The translations under genes and the position numbers were made by a program. Shown here one piece after another: positions 37,943-46,903 of a stretch of DNA of 64,000 nucleotides (the first letter of the stretch is position 1; each line of letters opens with the position of its first letter). The stretch comes from Vagococcus sp. CY52-2 (lineage in GTDB: Bacteria; Bacillota; Bacilli; Lactobacillales; Vagococcaceae). The stretch spans positions 1 to 64,000 of the forward strand of contig NZ_CP093384.1 in NCBI RefSeq assembly GCF_022655055.1, given 5' to 3'. The notes beneath the pieces were generated by a model. It had not been told where the DNA came from. It was given only the letters and a program-made list of their open reading frames with translations, and made no database searches.

Positions 37943-39130
37943 ATGAAAGAAAGAAAATTATTCACGTCAGAGTCTGTATCGGAAGGACATCCTGACAAAG
38001 TAGCAGACCAAATAAGTGATGCGATATTAGATGCGATACTAGAAAAGGACCCAATGGCTCGAGTAGCTTGCGAAACAAGTGTTACAACAGGATTGGTCTT
38101 AGTATTTGGAGAAATTACCACAAGTGCTTATGTTGATATTCAAAAAGTAGTGAGGGATACAATAAAAAGCATTGGGTATACACGTGCAAAATATGGTTTT
38201 GACGGAGATACATGTGCCGTCATGGTTGCCATTGATGAGCAATCACCAGATATTGCACAAGGAGTTGATGCGTCACTTGAAACACGTGAAACCTCAACTA
38301 GTGAAGAAGATTTAGGTGCCGGAGACCAAGGATTAATGTTTGGATTTGCTATTGATGAAACACCAGAATTAATGCCTTTACCAATTGCTCTAAGTCATAG
38401 AATCACACAAAAATTATCAGAATTAAGAAAAAATGATACACTATCTTATTTACGTCCAGATGCTAAATCTCAGGTGACGGTTGAATATGATGAAGAAGGC
38501 AATCCATTACGTGTTGATGCGATTGTTGTGAGTACACAACATGATGAAGACACAACATTGGAACAAATTCAAAAAGATGTTACCGAGTTAGTCATAAAAG
38601 AAGTGATTCCAAGTGAATTACTTGATGATAAAACAAAATACTATATTAATCCAACTGGTCGCTTTGTTATAGGTGGACCTCAGGGAGATTCTGGTTTAAC
38701 AGGTCGAAAAATTATTGTTGATACCTATGGAGGATACGCTCGCCACGGTGGTGGAGCATTTTCTGGAAAAGATGCGACAAAAGTTGACCGTTCAGCAAGT
38801 TATGCTGCCAGATATATTGCAAAAAATATCGTCGCAGCAGGTTTAGCGACAAAATGTGAAGTTCAACTTGCTTATGCCATTGGGGTAGCTCAACCTGTTT
38901 CGATTTCGATTGAAACATTTGGAACAAGCGATTACAAAGAATCAGAACTGATTGCTGCTGTGAGATCCTTGTTTAATCTATCACCAACTGGTATTATAAA
39001 CATGTTGGACTTAAGACGTCCCATCTACCAAAAAACAGCTGCATACGGTCATTTTGGACGTGATGATGAAGACTTTACCTGGGAAAAAACAGATAAAGTG
39101 GATGAATTAAAACAATTTTTAGCAAAATAA
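37943..39130 (+). CDS. metK: S-adenosylmethionine synthetase
   Basis: MetK makes SAM from methionine and ATP. The 395-aa protein has [20 protein letters not shown] at the N-terminus, [12 protein letters not shown] near 115, and [19 protein letters not shown]-like text near 266 (here VDRSASY). The GGGGGAA ribosome site ends at 37936, so the second ATG at 37943 is better spaced than 37940. It is controlled by the SAM-sensing leader just upstream and ends in a hairpin. Confidence 0.96.
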   Translation: MKERKLFTSESVSEGHPDKVADQISDAILDAILEKDPMARVACETSVTTGLVLVFGEITTSAYVDIQKVVRDTIKSIGYTRAKYGFDGDTCAVMVAIDEQSPDIAQGVDASLETRETSTSEEDLGAGDQGLMFGFAIDETPELMPLPIALSHRITQKLSELRKNDTLSYLRPDAKSQVTVEYDEEGNPLRVDAIVVSTQHDEDTTLEQIQKDVTELVIKEVIPSELLDDKTKYYINPTGRFVIGGPQGDSGLTGRKIIVDTYGGYARHGGGAFSGKDATKVDRSASYAARYIAKNIVAAGLATKCEVQLAYAIGVAQPVSISIETFGTSDYKESELIAAVRSLFNLSPTGIINMLDLRRPIYQKTAAYGHFGRDDEDFTWEKTDKVDELKQFLAK

Positions 39131-39138
39131 AAAATAAC

Positions 39139-39185
39139 AATAATCCTTATTTGGCAAGTACTTTGGCTGATAAGGATTATTATTT
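39139..39185 (+). terminator. Hairpin between metK and the MFS gene
   Basis: AATAATCCTTAT (39139-39150) pairs with ATAAGGATTATT (39170-39181), followed by ATTTT. It overlaps the leader of the MFS gene, so it could end metK or attenuate the next gene. Confidence 0.7.
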
Positions 39186-39198
39186 TGAGGAGGAAACC

Positions 39199-40686
39199 AT
39201 GCAACAAAAAAGAGAAACAAATGTTAAAATTATCACTGCTTGCGTATTTATCGCTACTTTTATGACAGCAGTGGAAGGGACCATTGTATCAACCGCTATG
39301 CCAACGATTGTTGGGTCATTAAAAGGCATTAGTATTATGAATTGGGTTTTTTCCATTTATCTATTAACCAATGCTATGATGACACCGATTTATGGTAAAT
39401 TAGCAGATAAAATTGGGAGAAAACCGATTTATTTGATTGGAGTCTTTATTTTTATTATTGGTTCTGCTTTATCAGGAATGAGTCAAAATATGATGCAATT
39501 AATTATTTTTCGAGCGATTCAAGGAATTGGGGCAGGTTCTATTGTTCCAGTATCTTTAACCATTATTGCGGATATTTATCCAGTTGATAAACGAGCCGGT
39601 GTTTTAGGATTAAATAGTGCGGCTTGGGGGATAGCTAGTATTGTGGGGCCACTTGCGGGAGGATTTATAGTGGATGCTCTGAGTTGGCATTGGATTTTCT
39701 TAATCAATGTACCAATCGGTATTATGTTAATGATATTAGTATGGATTTACTTGATTGAAGAAAAACGCGAAGTTGAGAAAAGTCCAATTGACTACATGGG
39801 AAGTTTCTATATGATAACTATGTTACTGTCATTATTGTATGGTGTTCAAAAAATTAATGATGGCTTTAACTTAATTACCGTTATTGCTTTTGCAATTTTT
39901 ATTCTCAGTTTAGTATTGTTTGTCAGAACAGAAAAAAAAGCACAAGATCCAGTTATTTCTCTTGACCTTTTCAAAAATCGCACCTTTGTGTTGGTTAATT
40001 TGATTGCGGCATTAATTAGTGGATTCTTAATGGGTGTTGAAGTGTACATTCCGATGTGGATGCAAGGAGTTGTTGGGAAATCTGCTGCACTAGGAGGAAT
40101 TGTGTTAGCTCCTATGTCAGTTATCTGGATGTTCGGCTCATTTGCTGGGGGACGAGCGATGAAAAAATGGCATCATCGTTTAGCCATTGTCATTAGTATG
40201 TTGCCAATATTAATTAGTTCTGTTTTCTTAACATTAGTTGATAAAGGAACACCGTATGGACTCTTCTTGGTTTTCTCTGGAATTATGGGGATAGGATTTG
40301 GGATGACGATGACCTTATTAACTGTTTTAGCTCAAACCTCTGTTTCTAAGCAATTTACAGGTGTTGCCACATCATTTTTTACGTTATCTCGAACAATTGG
40401 ACAAACCATTATGATTTCAATTTTTGGTTTAGCATTAAATAAGACGATGGATACACAGCTAGAAAGTAGTATGGTTCCAGGAGCAACAAAAGATATGATG
40501 AATGAGCTAATCAATCCACATACTGCATCAGGATTACCAACAGAGTTGATTGGTGGTTTACGTGATATTTTATATAATAGTATCCATACTGTTTTTTTTA
40601 TTGGCTTACTTTTGGTGATTGCATCATATGTTTTAAATTATTTTCAAGAAAAAGAGTCAGTTAAAAATACCCACATCGTTAATTAA
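39199..40686 (+). CDS. MFS drug-efflux-type transporter, DHA2 (14-helix) family
   Basis: It probably exports a hydrophobic compound in exchange for protons. The 495-aa protein has about 14 hydrophobic segments, motif A GKLADKIGRKPIY near 61, and the antiporter motif C in WGIASIVGPLAGGFIVD near 154. The substrate cannot be predicted. GAGGAGG at 39187-39193 fixes the ATG at 39199. No regulator gene adjoins it. Confidence 0.88.
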   Translation: MQQKRETNVKIITACVFIATFMTAVEGTIVSTAMPTIVGSLKGISIMNWVFSIYLLTNAMMTPIYGKLADKIGRKPIYLIGVFIFIIGSALSGMSQNMMQLIIFRAIQGIGAGSIVPVSLTIIADIYPVDKRAGVLGLNSAAWGIASIVGPLAGGFIVDALSWHWIFLINVPIGIMLMILVWIYLIEEKREVEKSPIDYMGSFYMITMLLSLLYGVQKINDGFNLITVIAFAIFILSLVLFVRTEKKAQDPVISLDLFKNRTFVLVNLIAALISGFLMGVEVYIPMWMQGVVGKSAALGGIVLAPMSVIWMFGSFAGGRAMKKWHHRLAIVISMLPILISSVFLTLVDKGTPYGLFLVFSGIMGIGFGMTMTLLTVLAQTSVSKQFTGVATSFFTLSRTIGQTIMISIFGLALNKTMDTQLESSMVPGATKDMMNELINPHTASGLPTELIGGLRDILYNSIHTVFFIGLLLVIASYVLNYFQEKESVKNTHIVN

Positions 40687-40705
40687 ACGATGTGGGTATT
40701 TTTTA
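40666..40705. terminator. Bidirectional terminator after the MFS gene
   Basis: AATACCCACATCGTT (40666-40680) and AACGATGTGGGTATT (40686-40700) form a perfect 15-bp stem; the MFS stop codon lies at the loop. Confidence 0.93.
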
Positions 40706-41070
40706 CATTAATTCCACAGTTTCTAGAGCTTTTGTAACATTAAGATAGGCATCTTCGGTTAATTTTTTTCGCTTATCATAAGAAATATTGGTATTAATGT
40801 CATGTAAATGATGACCAATATTTACGATATTACGTTCAATCGTTTCAGCAAAGTTTAGTTCTTTACTAGAAAATTGTTCAGAATGTTTTTTGAAATCTTC
40901 TTTTAGCTGTTTGACTAAAGATTGGGCATCTTGGTAAATTCCAGCATACTGATCAGATTCTAGTGACTCCATAATGGTGTTATCTTTTTCAAGAATGACT
41001 AGTAAATCTTCTTTTAGTTTTTTAAATGGATAGTGATATCTTTAAATGTTTCGGCTTTTGATATGGTCAT
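40703..41070 (-). pseudogene. Frameshifted small cytoplasmic protein gene
   Basis: A good ribosome site (AGGAGT, 41078-41083) and ATG at 41070 open a frame, MTISKAETFKD, that stops after 18 codons. The next frame then runs open from YHYPFKKLKEDLLVILEKD into the 89-residue ORF starting MESLESDQYAGIYQDAQ and ending ETVELM at 40703. The two halves make one helical protein of about 120 aa if one frameshift near 41020-41040 is repaired. The function is unknown; the text is Lys/Glu/Leu-rich and probably coiled. It may be a real mutation or a sequencing error. Confidence 0.65.
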
Positions 41071-41083
41071 GTTAATCACTCCT

Positions 41084-41347
41084 ATAATTTTTTTCAAAAC
41101 GATTTGTTTATAGAATTCATTTTCGTAGTTAAATAAATTTTTTTTGTAAACAAAATACGAATAAATTCAAAATAATTAAAAAATAAATGGTTTTTTGTAC
41201 ACATAAACACCATTATTTTGTAATAAATTAAACACTAACTTGAGAAAAGTGGAAAATATATTCCGAGACATAATATTGGTGTAGCTTACTTAATTGAGCA
41301 ATTAGATAATGATATAAAAAAATTTTTATAATTGAACCATTGATTGG
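41084..41347. other. AT-rich gap
   Basis: No complete gene. One short open stretch near 41255-41330 (KYIPRHNIGVAYLIEQLDND then a stop) looks like a piece of coding sequence, but I cannot assign it. Confidence 0.3.
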
Positions 41348-41611
41348 TTGTATATCCCAAAAGATGTCAAAAAATTAAGTCATTTAAACAGAGCTACAGA
41401 AATTGGTGATGTAGTTGAAGCAAGAGATGGTCATACTTACTTATTAATTGAAGCTATTCATCGAGAAGATAGTGAGGAAGCCCAAGATGTGTTACTGTAT
41501 ATCATAATTATTGTTCATACAAAAGAACAAGTGAATGATTATACAGTTGAAATTATTGGAGACAATGACTCAACTTTTGATCGTTTAGTAGATGAGTGGA
41601 GAATAGTGTGA
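41348..41611 (+). CDS. Small ORF of unknown function, possibly 5'-truncated
   Basis: The frame is open from a stop at 41333 to 41611 and gives about 87-90 residues: LYIPKDVKKLSHLNRATEIG, then RDGHTYLLIEAIHRED and an acidic end. The text looks like a genuine soluble domain and not random AT-rich translation, but there is no ribosome site before the TTG at 41348 and no ATG. It may be the 3' end of a broken gene. No family recognised. Confidence 0.4.
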   Translation: MYIPKDVKKLSHLNRATEIGDVVEARDGHTYLLIEAIHREDSEEAQDVLLYIIIIVHTKEQVNDYTVEIIGDNDSTFDRLVDEWRIV

Positions 41612-41796
41612 AATAAGCTATTTTAAGAACCTAACATATTTTATGTTAGGTTCTGTTTACTTACATAAGTTACAAAAGTATCATTAATTACAAATTGTTA
41701 ACTTTTTCACAAATAGCCGTTAAGATATGTATGTAAAGCAAAGGAGCATGCAACCTTTTGTGATATAACACACAATGATTAATGGAGGATTTATAT

Positions 41797-42852
41797 ATGA
41801 ATATAGGAGAAGTCATAAAAACTACCATGACTGATATGAATATTATCAGTGCGATAACATCAACAGTATTTATTATTTTATTAGGATTCTTTTGTCGCAA
41901 GAAAGGTATTTTCTCGTCAGAAGTAGGAAAAATTTTATCAAAAGTTGTTTTAAGTGTAGCTCTACCAGCCTTGGCATTTAACGCATTTATGCAAGATATT
42001 AAAAGTGAAACACTAAAACAAGGAATGAACGTGTTAATTTGGGGTATTGTCATTTATATTATTTTAATTTTCGTTTCTAAGCCATTATTTATGAAATATA
42101 AAGGCGACAAACAAGATACTCTACGCGTATTAACTATTTTTGGATCAACTACATTTTTTGGTACACCAATCGTTAGTGCTATTTACGGACCAATTGGTGT
42201 GATGTTTTCTTCAATCTTTAATATAGGTTACCGAATTTTCTTATACTCATATGGCTACATTAAAATGAGTGGATTAAAAATGGAGCTTAAAAATATAAAA
42301 ACAATGTTTTTAAATCCAATTGTTATTGCAACGTTTGCTGGTTTATTCATTTGGATTTTCCAAGGATACTTACCACAAGTTAGTGTGACCAATGCAGAAG
42401 GTGTTGTGAATCAAGTGGCATTCTTACGTATTGATCAAACAGCAGTATGGTTATTTAAACCAATGACTTATTTAGCTGGATTAGCTTCACCACTTGCTTG
42501 GTTATCAATCGGGGCTACTTTAGGTGAAGTAAGCTTTAAAGATGCAGCTTCAGATAAAACATCTTGGTACTACAGTGCAATGAAGGTAATTGTTGTACCA
42601 GTTATAAACATTGTATTATTAGCGATTTTAACTATGACTCACATTTTACCAGTAAGTTACGAAGCATTAGCAACTATCGTCATCATGATGGCTGCACCAA
42701 CAGCGACAGTAGCGGCTGCTTATGCGATTAGTTTTGATAAGAAACCACTTCTAGCTTCAAATGCTTCTCTTATTTCAACAGTATTAGCTGTTGTCATGAC
42801 GCCAATATGGATTGTAGTGCTAGAAATGATTAGTAAAATGGGTATTTTTTAA
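41797..42852 (+). CDS. AEC family carrier (auxin efflux carrier / malate permease type)
   Basis: AEC proteins in lactic acid bacteria often move organic acids such as malate. The 351-aa protein has ten predicted helices with the internal repeat of the family, PALAFNAFMQDI near 49 and MAAPTATVAAAYAISFDKK near 308. GGAGGA at 41784-41789 favours the ATG at 41797 over 41782. It is followed 34 bases later by a 2-hydroxyacid dehydrogenase and faces a CitA/CitB-like two-component system, so a hydroxy- or keto-acid substrate is likely. Direction of transport is not predictable. Confidence 0.85.
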   Translation: MNIGEVIKTTMTDMNIISAITSTVFIILLGFFCRKKGIFSSEVGKILSKVVLSVALPALAFNAFMQDIKSETLKQGMNVLIWGIVIYIILIFVSKPLFMKYKGDKQDTLRVLTIFGSTTFFGTPIVSAIYGPIGVMFSSIFNIGYRIFLYSYGYIKMSGLKMELKNIKTMFLNPIVIATFAGLFIWIFQGYLPQVSVTNAEGVVNQVAFLRIDQTAVWLFKPMTYLAGLASPLAWLSIGATLGEVSFKDAASDKTSWYYSAMKVIVVPVINIVLLAILTMTHILPVSYEALATIVIMMAAPTATVAAAYAISFDKKPLLASNASLISTVLAVVMTPIWIVVLEMISKMGIF

Positions 42853-42886
42853 CATAAAACATGATTAAGAAAGAAGAGAGATAGAG

Positions 42887-43888
42887 ATGACATTCAAAAT
42901 AGCTTGTTACGGTGTACGACCAAATGAGGTAGCGTACTTTAATGATTTAAACAAATATAACTATGACTTAACATTGATTGAAGAATTATTAACACATGAT
43001 AATATTGAAACAGCTTATAACCATGATGCAGTCTTATTACGAGGAAATTGTGTGGCTGATAGAGAAAACATTGAGAAAATGTCAGAACATGGTGTGAAAT
43101 ATGTCTTTACACGTACAGTTGGTTTTAATCATATTGACTTAGATGCAGCAAGAGATTATCACATGGAAGTGGCAAGAGTACCATCATACTCTCCTAATGC
43201 TATTGCTGAATTGTCATTGACTTTAGCTATGATGTTGTTAAGACATACTTCTTATATGACCATGAGAACAAGCCATAAAAACTTTATTGTTGATAATACC
43301 ATGTTCAGTAAAGAAATTAGAAATTGTAAAGTGGGAATTATTGGGACTGGAAAAATTGGTTTGACAGAAGCGAAGTTATTTGCCGGATTAGGTGCGACAG
43401 TATTAGGATATGATATTTATGAAAATGATGCAGCAAAAGAGATTTTAACCTATACAGATTTAAACGATTTATTAGCACAATCTGATATTGTTAGCATTCA
43501 TGTACCATATATTCCTGGTGAAAACGATCAAATGATTAATGCCGAATTTATTAGTAAAATGAAAAAAGGAGCTATCTTAATTAATACAGCTCGTGGAGAA
43601 TTACAAGATAACCAAGCCATTTTAGAAGCGTTAAAGACAAATCATTTAGAAGGATTTGGAACAGATGTATTTGCTAATGAGAAAGATTTATTCTTTAAAC
43701 AATTTGGTGAGGATCAACCTTTACCTGATCCAACAGTTGAAGAGTTAATTTCTCTCTACCCTAGAGTATTGGTTACTCCTCATGTAGGGTCAAATACAGA
43801 TGAGGCTTTAACAAACATGATTGAAACAAGCTTTGAGAACTTCCATTCAGTATTAGAATCTGGAAAAACAGCTAATAGTGTTTTATAA
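42887..43888 (+). CDS. D-2-hydroxyacid dehydrogenase (D-lactate dehydrogenase type)
   Basis: It reduces a 2-keto acid to the D-hydroxy acid with NADH. The 333-aa protein has the NAD loop GIIGTGKIG near 146, an Asp in VLGYDIYEND that favours NADH over NADPH, the active-site Arg in INTARGELQD near 230, Glu in FANEKD, and His in TPHVGSNTDEA near 292. It resembles D-LDH, D-hydroxyisocaproate dehydrogenase and VanH. The ribosome site is AAGAAGAGAGA. It is probably co-transcribed with the AEC carrier. Confidence 0.9.
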   Translation: MTFKIACYGVRPNEVAYFNDLNKYNYDLTLIEELLTHDNIETAYNHDAVLLRGNCVADRENIEKMSEHGVKYVFTRTVGFNHIDLDAARDYHMEVARVPSYSPNAIAELSLTLAMMLLRHTSYMTMRTSHKNFIVDNTMFSKEIRNCKVGIIGTGKIGLTEAKLFAGLGATVLGYDIYENDAAKEILTYTDLNDLLAQSDIVSIHVPYIPGENDQMINAEFISKMKKGAILINTARGELQDNQAILEALKTNHLEGFGTDVFANEKDLFFKQFGEDQPLPDPTVEELISLYPRVLVTPHVGSNTDEALTNMIETSFENFHSVLESGKTANSVL

Positions 43889-43889
43889 A

Positions 43890-43920
43890 AAATACCCCCT
43901 CCAATAACGATTGGAGGGGG
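43890..43920. terminator. Bidirectional terminator between dehydrogenase and response regulator
   Basis: CCCCCTCCAAT (43895-43905) and ATTGGAGGGGG (43910-43920) pair around AACG. The T run is better on the minus strand. Confidence 0.88.
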
Positions 43921-43925
43921 TTAAC

Positions 43926-44612
43926 TTATGTTCTTTTATAACGTATAATGGGTCGCCCAACTTCTTGGTACACAATATCCTCTGTTAAGTAATTTGATTC
44001 AACTAAAAAGGTTAAATATTTTTTAGTCGAAATACGAGATATTCCAATTTTTTTTGCTAGTTCTTCAGTTGAAAAAGAAGTAGTTTCTTCATTGATTTTT
44101 TCTAATACTTTTTCCATTGTTAGTTTTGCTAGGCCTTTAGGTAAATCATTACTTAAAGAAAAATTAGCAGATGTGCTATTAGTCGAGTGCTCGTTGAATA
44201 GGACATCAATATTTTGTTGATTAGCGTATTTAAGTTGACTGAATAATTTTTTTTGGTTCATAACTTTTTGTATGGATGATAAAAAGCGTTCTGCGGTAAA
44301 AGGTTTGACTAAGTAGTCTATTACCCCAAGTGCTAGAGCTTGTTGAATGGTTTCAATATCATTGGCTGCGGTAATAAGAATGACTGGAACTTGATTATTT
44401 TCTTTGCGTAATTCAGCTAAAAATTCAATCCCTGTTTCATTGGGTAGGTAATTATCTAATAAAATAACCTCTACTCTTTTTTCTTGTAAGAGTTTCTTAG
44501 CATCTTGTGTTGTTCGATAATTCCCTACAATGTTTATAGTTGGGATAGTTTTTAAAAAGTCTTCATTTAATTTTGCTACCATTGGATCATCTTCAATAAT
44601 TAGAACGTTCAT
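43926..44612 (-). CDS. Response regulator, CitB/DcuR family
   Basis: This is the output half of a two-component system that usually senses di- or tricarboxylates. The 228-aa protein has a receiver domain with acidic pocket IIEDD (Asp8 and Asp9), phospho-acceptor Asp53 in VILLDNYLPN, Lys in YLVKPFTAERF, and a C-terminal helix-turn-helix of the CitB type (FSTEELAKKIGISRISTKKY near 180). GAGGAACCC precedes the ATG. It begins 10 bases after the kinase stop. Likely targets are the facing carrier and dehydrogenase genes. Confidence 0.88.
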   Translation of the reverse strand: MNVLIIEDDPMVAKLNEDFLKTIPTINIVGNYRTTQDAKKLLQEKRVEVILLDNYLPNETGIEFLAELRKENNQVPVILITAANDIETIQQALALGVIDYLVKPFTAERFLSSIQKVMNQKKLFSQLKYANQQNIDVLFNEHSTNSTSANFSLSNDLPKGLAKLTMEKVLEKINEETTSFSTEELAKKIGISRISTKKYLTFLVESNYLTEDIVYQEVGRPIIRYKRT

Positions 44613-44622
44613 GGGTTCCTCC

Positions 44623-46239
44623 TTATTCTATTAATGGTAATTCTATGTAGACCGTCGCACCAATATCATCATTATTAGTGATATCAATTAAACCACCATG
44701 TTCATTGACGATGCGATAAATGGCATGGAGACCATATCCTCTTCCTATCCCTTTAGTAGAGAATCCTTTTTGAAAGAGTTTTTCAACATCAGTATGTTGA
44801 ATACCACAACCACTATCTATCACTTCAATAATTAGGATACTTCCTTCCATTTCATAGGTTATTAGGAGATTAACGTTTTTAATTATTTCTTCTTTAGTCG
44901 CATCAATGGCGTTATCCAATAAATTACCTAATATTTGAATAGTATGGTGTACAGTATCATCGATGGTTAAGTCAGGTAAAAAAGATGAAGGGTCTAATGT
45001 TAAATTAACGTTTTGTTCTTTTGCTTCATTGATTTTTCCAAGAATAAAACCAGCAATAGCAGGAGATTTAATGATATCAGTAACATGGCCAACTTCCTTT
45101 TGGTAGTCATGACTAATTTGTTGAATGTAATCTTGGACTAAATCATATTTTTTCTGTTCAATGAGTCCCATGATAACATGAGTCTTATTCATAAACTCGT
45201 GTGTTTGTGCTCTTAGAGCATCAATATATTGTTGGCTTCCACTTAGTGTGTGGATCAGTTGACTCATCTCTGATTGATCTCTAAAAGTGATTACTGATCC
45301 ATTAAAAGTATCATGAACCATAATAGGCGAAATGGTTGCAATAAGAGTTGTGGTGTTTAGTAGTAATTCTTGATCAGTTTGTTTGTGTTGCAGAGTGAAG
45401 CATTCTTTAAAAAAGATAGTATATAATCGCGGATCAATCACCTCATTTTCAATCAGTCTAAATGATGGATCAATAGAAGTTAATAGATTAAAAGCAGCTT
45501 GGTTTATAAGAGTAATTTCTTGATCTTTATTAATGGCAATGATACCTTCATTGATTTCATCATTAATCCATTGTTTTTCTTGAACCAATTTAGAAATATC
45601 TTGTGGTTCTAATCCAAGCAGAATACGTTTTATGGCAGTACTACTGATGATAGCACCTATTATTCCGACAAATAACCCAATCAATAAAATAAGGGTTATT
45701 TTAGCTTGTAAGTTATTAATCTCACCTTGTAACGTATTAAGTGTAATCCCAGCACAGATAACACCTATAATGTGATTATTATCATCTTTAACTGGAACAA
45801 AAAAACGAATTCCATCTCCTAGTACTCCTTTTTTTTGAGAAAAATGAGATTCTCCGTTAAGTGTTTTTCTAGCATCATCCAAGTCAGAAAAGGGTTGTCC
45901 AATAACGTCAGGGTTTGGATGAGATAATCGAATGAGTTCTTTGTCTAATACAACAATAAAATCCATATTACTGATAGCCGCAACTTCTAATGAAAGAGTT
46001 TGGATGTCTTTGGATGTTTTATCTTGAATTAAAGCATCTTTTACTTGTTCATCTGTAGCAAATACCTTGGCAATGGTCGACATTTTATCCTTGGCATGTT
46101 TGTATTCATTTTTAACAACATAGTGTTCAATATATAAAGAAGACAGTACTAGCGAAATAAGTGTTGTTAGAAGTACGATAAATATAATAATGGCTCTTAA
46201 TGAAAACCGACTCATAAATTGACTAATTTTTTGTTGCAT
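44623..46239 (-). CDS. Sensor histidine kinase, CitA/DcuS family
   Basis: A membrane kinase that senses an extracellular carboxylate-like ligand. The protein has 538 aa from 46239: TM1 (LRAIIIFIVLLTTLISLVL, about 15-33), an extracellular single-Cache domain (about 35-170) with DFIVVLDKELIRLSHPN, TM2 near 180-200, a cytoplasmic PAS domain, a SpoOB-type phosphoacceptor helix (RAQTHEFMNKTHVIMGLIEQ), and an ATPase end with GNLLDNAIDAT and GRGYGLHAIYRIVNEHGG. An earlier in-frame ATG at 46260 lies at the AAGGAG itself and is less likely. Confidence 0.87.
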   Translation of the reverse strand: MQQKISQFMSRFSLRAIIIFIVLLTTLISLVLSSLYIEHYVVKNEYKHAKDKMSTIAKVFATDEQVKDALIQDKTSKDIQTLSLEVAAISNMDFIVVLDKELIRLSHPNPDVIGQPFSDLDDARKTLNGESHFSQKKGVLGDGIRFFVPVKDDNNHIIGVICAGITLNTLQGEINNLQAKITLILLIGLFVGIIGAIISSTAIKRILLGLEPQDISKLVQEKQWINDEINEGIIAINKDQEITLINQAAFNLLTSIDPSFRLIENEVIDPRLYTIFFKECFTLQHKQTDQELLLNTTTLIATISPIMVHDTFNGSVITFRDQSEMSQLIHTLSGSQQYIDALRAQTHEFMNKTHVIMGLIEQKKYDLVQDYIQQISHDYQKEVGHVTDIIKSPAIAGFILGKINEAKEQNVNLTLDPSSFLPDLTIDDTVHHTIQILGNLLDNAIDATKEEIIKNVNLLITYEMEGSILIIEVIDSGCGIQHTDVEKLFQKGFSTKGIGRGYGLHAIYRIVNEHGGLIDITNNDDIGATVYIELPLIE

Positions 46240-46315
46240 GGTTATAGGATACTCCTTCATAAATCGTATTATTCATTATAACTTACAATAGACTGTTTGT
46301 GATGATATTCGTAAA

Positions 46316-46350
46316 AAAAAAAAAGAGCCTTAATTGTTAGGCTCTCTTTT
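46316..46350 (-). terminator. Terminator after ytqB
   Basis: AGAGCCT (46324-46330) and AGGCTCT (46339-46345) pair; the minus strand continues in a long T run. The stop codon of ytqB lies in the hairpin. Confidence 0.85.
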
Positions 46351-46903
46351 TTTCGATACATAGTACAGAAGGGGGATTATTTTGTTGATTGATAAATTGA
46401 TAGGTTAAAACAGAGTACATATCCTGTGGGAGTGTTTGAGCAAAGGTTAAAACGTCTGATTTTTCAGCCATTCCTTCTTCGTGACCAGAATAGAGGACAA
46501 GAATTAGTCGACCACCTTCTTCTAAAATTGATAGTAACTGATTAATCGCAGTTATTGTTGTATCACTGGTTGTTGTAATGTGTTTATCTCCACGAGGTAG
46601 GTAACCTAGGTTAAAGATAGCAGCTTTAATGTTAGTATTTTTTGGTAAGTGATTGACTGCATACTCGTGGCCATCTTTAATTAACGTTGTATTTTGAATA
46701 GATTGTGCTGTTATCTTTTTTTGAGTACTTTCTATTGCTTTGTCTTGAATATCAAAGGCATAAACATGTCCAGTATAGCCAACTAATTTGCTTAAAAATA
46801 GAGTATCATGTCCATTTCCCATTGTCGCATCAATTACTGTATCACCTAGGATAATACATTCAGTTAAAAGCTGGTGACTAAAATGAAGTGCTGTTTTAAG
46901 CAT
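46337..46903 (-). CDS. ytqB: Class I SAM-dependent methyltransferase, YtqB family
   Basis: YtqB-type enzymes are SAM methyltransferases; their substrate is thought to be RNA, possibly the tRNA wobble position. The 188-aa protein has motif I VIDATMGNGHDTLFLSKLVG near 23-42, GHVYAFDIQDKAIEST, and AIFNLGYLPRGDKHITT. GGAGGA, spaced 7 bases, fixes the start at 46903, matching MLKTALHFSHQLL of relatives; the frame is open further up but that part is shared with ytqA. It overlaps ytqA by 8 bases, the conserved ytqA-ytqB pair. Confidence 0.88.
   Translation of the reverse strand: MLKTALHFSHQLLTECIILGDTVIDATMGNGHDTLFLSKLVGYTGHVYAFDIQDKAIESTQKKITAQSIQNTTLIKDGHEYAVNHLPKNTNIKAAIFNLGYLPRGDKHITTTSDTTITAINQLLSILEEGGRLILVLYSGHEEGMAEKSDVLTFAQTLPQDMYSVLTYQFINQQNNPPSVLCIEKKRA

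Noticed and set aside
42887-43888. VanH-like dehydrogenase as a sign of glycopeptide resistance
   Set aside because: The sequence resembles VanH, but no D-Ala-D-Lac ligase, VanX or VanRS-type genes are nearby. The neighbours are an AEC carrier and a CitA/CitB-type system.
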